In this document: piece after piece, positions 14,325 to 18,752 of the stretch
Layout: every line of letters starts with the position of its first letter
Position numbering within the stretch: position 1 is the first letter of the stretch
NCBI GenBank assembly: GCA_021779635.1
Contig: JAJYAH010000041.1
Span: 1-18,752, forward strand
DNA from: Pseudomonadota bacterium
GTDB taxonomy: Bacteria; Pseudomonadota; Alphaproteobacteria; Rhizobiales; Xanthobacteraceae
DNA: 18,752 bases
Direction: 5' to 3'
The notes under the pieces: model-generated
The model's database searches: none
Seen by the model: the letters and a program-made list of their open reading frames with translations, nothing else
What the model was told of the DNA's origin: nothing
Position numbers and translations under genes: made by a program

Positions 14325-14813
14325 ATCCTCAGCCATCGCGCTGCGATTGGTCTCAGCCCGAACGGGAGGCTCGACCAGCAACACGATCGCGGTGCCGAGC
14401 AGCATCAGCAATTCGGTCGCGTGCAGCCGAAGGGCTGCGGTCTCGCCGACCTGCGAAGCCATGACCATGCTGCCGAGGCTGATCAGGCTGCCGATCGCAA
14501 GCGCCATCGCCAGCGCTTCGTTGCAGCCGCCGGCCTTGCGGATCGAGGGGCGGGTGATGAAGATCAGAAAGACTGTAAAAAAGGCCACGACGGTAAGCCT
14601 TCCCAGCGCCAGCAGCCACGCGAAGCGAACCGTGGTCGCCGACGCCAATTGCAGGTGATCGCTGACAAACAACGCAACCGATACACTCGGCTGTTCATAA
14701 AGGCCGTGGATCGGCGAAATCATGATCCTGAAAGCGATGATGGTCCAGGTCGGAATGAAATAGGCCGCCAGCAGCGCGCCATTGAATGAACTGATCCGCC
14801 AGTTTGTGGACAT
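14286..14813 (-). CDS. Four-TM membrane protein, function unknown
   Basis: This 175-residue protein is not a family I recognise. Four hydrophobic segments are visible: about 11-33 (FNGALLAAYFIPTWTII), 65-86 (AWLLALGRLTVVAFFTVFLIFI), 98-120 (EALAMALAIGSLISLGSMVMA) and 131-148 (TELLMLLGTAIVLLVEPP). The C-terminal tail is polar and Gln-rich. ATG 14813 is preceded by GGGAAA at a suitable distance. The gene converges on pcaC and overlaps its end by 39 bp, so the two transcripts would be complementary there. I cannot connect it to either neighbour. Confidence 0.72.
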   Translation of the reverse strand: MSTNWRISSFNGALLAAYFIPTWTIIAFRIMISPIHGLYEQPSVSVALFVSDHLQLASATTVRFAWLLALGRLTVVAFFTVFLIFITRPSIRKAGGCNEALAMALAIGSLISLGSMVMASQVGETAALRLHATELLMLLGTAIVLLVEPPVRAETNRSAMAEDLPLQQPQFLDNR

Positions 14814-14991
14814 CTTATTTCCCGCGTTTCCGCCGGCTCCGACCGGGAGCGGCGGCGTTGCGGAGGTAACGCCCTTAAACTGCGAGGGGCAATTTAAACC
14901 TTTTGTTTACCTTAATTGGCGCACCGGCTTACCGGCAGGCGGCGCCGCCGCAATCCCGCGCGCCCGGTCGCGGGCGCAGAAACCTAATCAA

Positions 14992-15015
14992 GAAAAATCC
15001 CGCCTTTCGGCGGGA
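14992..15015 (-). terminator. Intrinsic terminator of the 48-residue protein gene
   Basis: On the minus strand TCCCGCC and GGCGGGA form a seven-base stem with a four-base loop, followed by a T-run (ATTTTTCTT). It lies 31 bp past the stop at 15047. This is a textbook Rho-independent terminator. Confidence 0.85.
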
Positions 15016-15046
15016 CTCTCCTGCTCTCGCGTAGTTCACCTTCGAA

Positions 15047-15193
15047 CTAGCGATCCTTTGGCGTCTGCTGGCCCGGCTTCTGGCTCGGGTCCTGCTGTTG
15101 CTGGCCGGGCTTCTGGCCGCCGCCCTGTTGCTGGCCGGGCTTCTGGCCCGGATTCTGATTCTGCTGGCCCGGGTTCGGGTTCTGGTTCGACAT
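15047..15193 (-). CDS. 48-residue Gln/Pro/Gly-repeat protein
   Basis: This tiny protein (MSNQNPNPGQQ onward) is almost entirely Gln, Pro, Gly, Asn and Lys, arranged in units around QKPGQQ with a ten-residue period. At the DNA level a 24-base unit recurs exactly at 15095-15118 and 15125-15148, 30 bases apart. It has no signal peptide, membrane segment or Cys and should be disordered. Its reality is supported by AGAGGAGA eight bases ahead of ATG 15193 and by a good terminator right after it. Similar short proteins are known to me from Bradyrhizobium annotations as hypothetical proteins. Function is unknown. A longer frame up to 15328 is a shadow. Confidence 0.75.
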   Translation of the reverse strand: MSNQNPNPGQQNQNPGQKPGQQQGGGQKPGQQQQDPSQKPGQQTPKDR

Positions 15194-15517
15194 CGAAGGT
15201 CTCCTCTGTTGAACGTGGTCCGGGACAACCGAACAGCCTGGCGTTGGTTGCCGGGAGTCCCCAGTTCCGTCGTGATCATTGCGTGGTGATAGCTTGTCGC
15301 AACTGCGGCCACGGAACCGGAAGACCAAAACTAGCTATGTACAAGCGCTTGGGCGGCGCTTCACGCTGTTGCCGCACCGGGTTCCCGCTGTTAGAAAATG
15401 AGACGACGCGTCGTTCCGGCTGCCGGGGCCATCGCCGCGGAGTTTGTTGAAGCGAGCATTTTCTTTACGGCAAACCGGGTCCACTTTGCCGGAAAATGCT
15501 GCAAACAGCGGCAGCGC
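15194..15517. other. Gene-free region with the promoter side of two divergent units
   Basis: The 324 bases between the 48-residue gene and livH hold no credible gene. They contain the ribosome binding site of the small gene (15200-15207), must contain its promoter and that of livH, and carry the repeat at 15451-15500. I could not identify convincing -35/-10 pairs. Confidence 0.5.
15451..15500. repeat. Second copy of the intergenic palindrome, upstream of livH
   Basis: AGCATTTTC (15455-15463) and GAAAATGCT (15492-15500) are the ends of an inverted repeat whose inner part (TTTACGGCAAACCGG, then TCCACTTTGCCGG) matches the second palindrome of 10940-10990 with a few changes. It lies 17 bp ahead of the livH start. 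Confidence 0.8.
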
Positions 15518-16432
15518 ATGGACTATTTCGCCCAGCAACTCATCAACGGCATCGTCCTCGGCTCGATCTACGGCCTGATCGCCATCGGCTACACCATGGT
15601 CTATGGCATCGTCGGCATGATCAATTTCGCCCATGGCGATATCTTCATGATCGGCGGCTTTATCGCGCTGATCAGCTTCCTGATTCTAGTCTCGATCGGC
15701 CTCACCGTGGTGCCGGTGATCCTGCTGATCGTCCTTCTGGTGTCGATGGCGGTCACAGCACTCTACGGCTGGACCGTGGAGCGTATCGCCTACCGGCCGC
15801 TGCGGCACTCGTTCCGCCTCGCTCCGATGCTGTCCGCCATCGGCATGTCGTTCGTGCTCAGCAATTATTCGCAAGTGGCGCAGGGCGCGCGGGTCAAGCC
15901 GGTGCCGCCGATCATCACCGGCGGCTATACATTATTCGAACGGAACGGCTTCGTGGTGCGGCTGTCCAATGTCCAGATCATCGTCGTCCTCACCACCATC
16001 GTGCTGCTCGCGATTTTCACCTGGCTGGTGGCGCGGACCCGGCTCGGCCGCGACATGCGCGCCTGCGAGCAGGACCAGACCATGGCGGCACTGCTCGGGG
16101 TCGATGTCGACCGCACCATCTCCATGACCTTCGTGATCGGTGCCGCACTCGCCGCCGTCGCCGGCATGATGTACCTGCTGTATTACGGCCTGGTGGATTT
16201 CTTCATGGGCTTTGTCGCCGGCATCAAAGCCTTCACCGCCGCCGTTCTCGGCGGCATCGGCTCGCTGCCCGGCGCGATGCTGGGCGGGCTGGCGATCGGC
16301 CTGATCGAGACGCTTTGGTCGGCGTATTTCTCGGTCGAGTACAAGGACGTCGCCGCGTTCTCGATCCTCATCGTCGTGCTGATCTTCCTTCCGACCGGCC
16401 TGTTGGGCCGGCCCGAAGTTGAAAAAGTTTGA
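15518..16432 (+). CDS. livH: Branched-chain amino acid-type ABC transporter permease (LivH)
   Basis: This is a 304-residue inner-membrane permease of the HAAT (LivH) family with about eight membrane segments. The opening LINGIVLGSIYGLIAIGYTMVYGIVGMINFAHGD (residues 8-41) is the family hallmark, and the EAA-like loop RACEQDQTMAALLGVD appears near residue 184-199. ATG 15518 is used; the frame is open upstream to a GTG at 15398, but that part runs through the repeat and is not conserved. No strong ribosome binding site is visible. The stop overlaps the start of livM. No periplasmic binding protein gene lies upstream, so it is either beyond livF or elsewhere. Confidence 0.94.
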   Translation: MDYFAQQLINGIVLGSIYGLIAIGYTMVYGIVGMINFAHGDIFMIGGFIALISFLILVSIGLTVVPVILLIVLLVSMAVTALYGWTVERIAYRPLRHSFRLAPMLSAIGMSFVLSNYSQVAQGARVKPVPPIITGGYTLFERNGFVVRLSNVQIIVVLTTIVLLAIFTWLVARTRLGRDMRACEQDQTMAALLGVDVDRTISMTFVIGAALAAVAGMMYLLYYGLVDFFMGFVAGIKAFTAAVLGGIGSLPGAMLGGLAIGLIETLWSAYFSVEYKDVAAFSILIVVLIFLPTGLLGRPEVEKV

Positions 16433-17769
16433 CGGGCGACGGCGTGACCACATTGGCGCCCGAACCGACGCCCGCTTCGCGCCTCCCCGGCGTCGCCTTC
16501 ATCTTCAAGAAAGCCCTGATCAGCGCGCTGGTGGCGCTGGGACTGTTTTCGCTGATGATCGGTATTCGCACCGAGGCCGGCCCTGAAGGGCAGCTGATCT
16601 ATTGGACGCGCTTCGGCGATCTCGCCGCCATGGTCGCAATTGTGTTCGGCGGCAGCATCGTGGTGGAGTTGCTGCGGCAGTGGTGGGGACCGGTTGGCAC
16701 GGTCAGGCTGGTGCCGCCGTCCGTGAAAAGCACGCTGGCGGTGCTGCGGCGCGGAGTAGCCCCGGTACTCCTGATCTTCACGTTTCTGGTGCCGGTGATT
16801 TTCTACGATCAGCGCTACATCCTCGATCTCGGCATTCTGGTGCTGACCTATGTGATGCTGGGTTGGGGACTGAACGTGGTGGTCGGCCTCGCCGGCCTGC
16901 TCGATCTCGGCTACGTCGCCTTTTACGCGGTCGGCGCCTATTCCTACGCGCTGCTGGCGACCAATTTCGGGCTGTCGTTCTGGGTCTGCCTGCCGCTTGC
17001 CGGAATCCTTGCCGCATTCTGGGGCGTGCTGCTCGGCTTTCCGGTGCTGCGGCTGCGCGGCGACTATCTCGCCATCGTCACACTGGCATTCGGCGAGATT
17101 ATCCGCCTCGTCATCATCAACTGGCAAAGCCTGACCGGCGGACCCAATGGCGTCAGCGGCATTCCGCGGCCGACCCTGTTCGGCATTCCGCTCACCGCAG
17201 GCGATGACGGCCTTGCCGCCAGGCTCGGCATCGAGTTCTCGCCGACCCAACGCATCGTGTTTCTGTTTTACCTGATCCTGGCGCTGGCGTTGCTCACCAA
17301 CTGGGTGACGATCCGGCTGCGGCGGTTGCCGATCGGCCGCGCCTGGGAGGCGTTGCGCGAGGACGAGGTCGCCTGCCGCGCGCTCGGCATCAACACCACC
17401 ACGACCAAGCTGACCGCATTCGCGACCGGCGCCATGTTCGGCGGCCTCGCCGGCGCGTTCTTCGCCACAAGGCAGGGGTTCATCAGCCCGGAATCCTTCA
17501 CCTTCCAGGAATCGGCGCTGGTGCTGGCGATTGTCGTGCTCGGCGGCATGGGCTCGCAGCTCGGCGTCGCGCTCGCCGCGTTGACCATGATCGGCGGCTT
17601 CGAGCTGTTTCGCGGTCTCGACCAATATCGCATGCTGGTATTCGGCGTGGCGATGGTGCTGTTGATGATCTGGCGGCCACGCGGGCTGATCGGCCACCGC
17701 GCACCGACCGTCTTCCTGCGGCATAGCCACGCCATCTCCTCCGACCTCGTCAAGGAGGGTCACGGATGA
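16429..17769 (+). CDS. livM: Branched-chain amino acid-type ABC transporter permease (LivM)
   Basis: This is a 446-residue inner-membrane permease of the LivM family. An N-terminal extension with two or three membrane segments (residues about 20-125) precedes the conserved core, LGWGLNVVVGLAGLLDLGYVAFYAVGAYSYALL (near 144-176). The cytoplasmic loop RAWEALREDEVACRALGIN (304-322) is where the ATPases dock. The first possible start is TTG at 16429, overlapping the livH stop by four bases; GTG at 16444 is an alternative, and neither has a strong ribosome binding site. The extended N-terminus is frequent in Rhizobiales LivM proteins. Confidence 0.94.
   Translation: MTGDGVTTLAPEPTPASRLPGVAFIFKKALISALVALGLFSLMIGIRTEAGPEGQLIYWTRFGDLAAMVAIVFGGSIVVELLRQWWGPVGTVRLVPPSVKSTLAVLRRGVAPVLLIFTFLVPVIFYDQRYILDLGILVLTYVMLGWGLNVVVGLAGLLDLGYVAFYAVGAYSYALLATNFGLSFWVCLPLAGILAAFWGVLLGFPVLRLRGDYLAIVTLAFGEIIRLVIINWQSLTGGPNGVSGIPRPTLFGIPLTAGDDGLAARLGIEFSPTQRIVFLFYLILALALLTNWVTIRLRRLPIGRAWEALREDEVACRALGINTTTTKLTAFATGAMFGGLAGAFFATRQGFISPESFTFQESALVLAIVVLGGMGSQLGVALAALTMIGGFELFRGLDQYRMLVFGVAMVLLMIWRPRGLIGHRAPTVFLRHSHAISSDLVKEGHG
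17752..17758 (+). promoter_or_regulatory. Ribosome binding site of livG inside livM
   Basis: AAGGAGG lies seven bases ahead of ATG 17766 within the end of livM; livM stop and livG start overlap as ATGA. Confidence 0.6.
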
Positions 17770-18596
17770 GCGGCGATTCCATTCTCGCCGTCGATCATCT
17801 GTCGATGCGCTTCGGCGGTATCGTCGCGGTCAACGATCTGTCATTTGGCGCCGGACGGCGCCAGATCACCGCGCTGATCGGGCCGAACGGCGCCGGCAAG
17901 ACCACCGTGTTCAATTGCATCACCGGCTTTTACAAGCCGACCGGCGGCACGATGCGGCTGATGCATGATGATGCCGCGATCCGCCTCGAGCGGCTGAAGG
18001 ATTTCCGGATCTCCAAACAGGCCCGGATCGCGCGCACCTTTCAGAACATCCGGCTGTTTCCCGGCATGACCGCGCTCGAAAATCTGATGGTCGCCCAGCA
18101 CAATGCGCTGATGCGCGCCTCGGGCCTGACGTTTCTCGGGCTGATCGGCGCGCCGTCCTGGCGCGCGGCCGAGAAACGCGCCATCGAACTGGCGCGGCGG
18201 TGGCTCGACCGCGTCGGGTTGCTCGAGCGCGCCGACGATGCCGCTGGCAACCTGCCCTATGGCGATCAGCGCCGTCTCGAAATCGCACGCGCGATGTGCA
18301 CGGAACCGGCGTTGCTGTGCCTCGACGAGCCGGCCGCCGGCCTTAACGCACGCGAAAGCGCGGCCCTGAGCGAGTTGCTGTTCTCGATCCGAGCCGAGCA
18401 CGGCACCTCCATCCTGCTGATCGAGCACGACATGTCGGTGGTGATGGAAGTTTCCGACCACATCGTGGTGATGGACTACGGCGTGAAGATCGCGGAAGGC
18501 ACGCCGCAGCAGATCCGTGACGATCCCAAGGTGATCGCCGCCTATCTCGGCGCCGACGAGGAAGAAGCGATCGCGGTGATGGGGAGCGCCACGTGA
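17766..18596 (+). CDS. livG: Branched-chain amino acid-type ABC transporter ATPase (LivG)
   Basis: This is a 276-residue ABC ATPase of the LivG type. It shows Walker A GPNGAGKT (39-46), the Q-loop [12 protein letters not shown] (91-102), the signature [15 protein letters not shown] (163-177), Walker [13 protein letters not shown] (183-194) and the switch His in [11 protein letters not shown]. The LivG-type long insert between Q-loop and signature (about 112-150) and the terminal AYLG motif are present. It works with LivF to drive LivHM. The start overlaps the livM stop, and its own stop overlaps the livF start, so the genes are tightly coupled. The signature Ser is replaced by Pro (LPYGDQ). 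Confidence 0.95.
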   Translation: MSGDSILAVDHLSMRFGGIVAVNDLSFGAGRRQITALIGPNGAGKTTVFNCITGFYKPTGGTMRLMHDDAAIRLERLKDFRISKQARIARTFQNIRLFPGMTALENLMVAQHNALMRASGLTFLGLIGAPSWRAAEKRAIELARRWLDRVGLLERADDAAGNLPYGDQRRLEIARAMCTEPALLCLDEPAAGLNARESAALSELLFSIRAEHGTSILLIEHDMSVVMEVSDHIVVMDYGVKIAEGTPQQIRDDPKVIAAYLGADEEEAIAVMGSAT

Positions 18597-18752
18597 CCGC
18601 GCCGTCCGCCACGCCCCTGCTCGCGATCCGCAGCCTTCGCGCCGCCTATGGCAAGATCGAGGCTCTGAAGGGCGTCGATCTCGACATCAACAACGGCGAG
18701 ATCGTCGCCTTGATCGGCGCCAACGGCGCCGGCAAATCGACATTGATGATGA
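18593..18752 (+). CDS. livF: ABC transporter ATPase (LivF), partial at window edge
   Basis: Only the first 53 residues are present. The start is GTG 18593, overlapping the livG stop as GTGA. The sequence [20 protein letters not shown] leads to [13 protein letters not shown], the Walker A motif of LivF proteins. The gene continues beyond the window. Its product should be the second ATPase of the HAAT importer. Confidence 0.9.
   Translation, partial: MTAPSATPLLAIRSLRAAYGKIEALKGVDLDINNGEIVALIGANGAGKSTLMM

Noticed and set aside
14782..15450. Plus-strand frame across the small repeat gene
   Set aside because: The Gly/Ser/Ala-rich stretch is the antisense of the Gln/Pro/Gly repeat gene, which has the ribosome binding site and terminator.
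15398..15517. Upstream GTG start for livH
   Set aside because: The extra 40 residues come from the intergenic repeat and are not like LivH; ATG 15518 begins at the conserved N-terminus.
16183..17763. 526-residue minus-strand frame opposite livH and livM
   Set aside because: The product is a Gln/Asp/Arg-rich string without motifs, and it is antisense to two strongly supported permeases.

Overview
The window reads as chromosomal DNA of a GC-rich alphaproteobacterium of the Bradyrhizobium/Rhodopseudomonas type. Three things point there: the GC-rich codon use, the kind of protein families present, and several classes of intergenic palindromic repeat that I recognise as common in Bradyrhizobium genomes. 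No rRNA, tRNA, CRISPR array, insertion sequence or prophage gene is visible, and the species cannot be fixed from sequence reading alone.

Layout. 1-4012 holds general-purpose genes: a small membrane protein (-), a DUF72-DUF488 pair (+), a repeat-filled gap (1876-2183), a six-TM class III nucleotide cyclase (-) and a DUF2000 protein (-). A secreted Cys-rich DUF4189 protein lies at 4059-4454 (-). From 11442 down to 4541 on the minus strand runs a molybdenum-hydroxylase/CO-dehydrogenase-type cluster. In order of transcription it encodes CoxG-like, CoxS (2Fe-2S), CoxM (FAD), a MoxR/CoxD AAA ATPase, a CoxE VWA protein, the two halves of XdhC/CoxF as separate coupled genes, and a MoeA-like/MocA-like fusion for cofactor making. 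The large catalytic molybdopterin subunit (CoxL) is absent: CoxS and CoxM are only 32 bp apart.

Divergent from coxG, on the plus strand, is pcaB-pcaD-pcaC (11627-14324). These are three consecutive steps of the protocatechuate branch of the beta-ketoadipate pathway, with a repeat in both of the gaps. A convergent membrane gene overlaps the 3' end of pcaC. A 48-residue Gln/Pro/Gly repeat protein with its own terminator follows on the minus strand. The window closes with a branched-chain-amino-acid-type (HAAT) ABC transporter, livH-livM-livG-livF, with livF cut by the window edge.

How the parts work together (inference). The cox accessory genes form a maturation set (MocA-type nucleotide transfer, XdhC chaperoning, CoxD/CoxE metal-site assembly) that would serve a molybdenum hydroxylase whose large subunit is encoded elsewhere or has been lost. 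The pca genes finish aromatic-ring catabolism, and the liv-type transporter next to them could import an aromatic acid or an amino acid. The most notable observation is the missing coxL in an otherwise orderly cox operon. No clearly new system was found.
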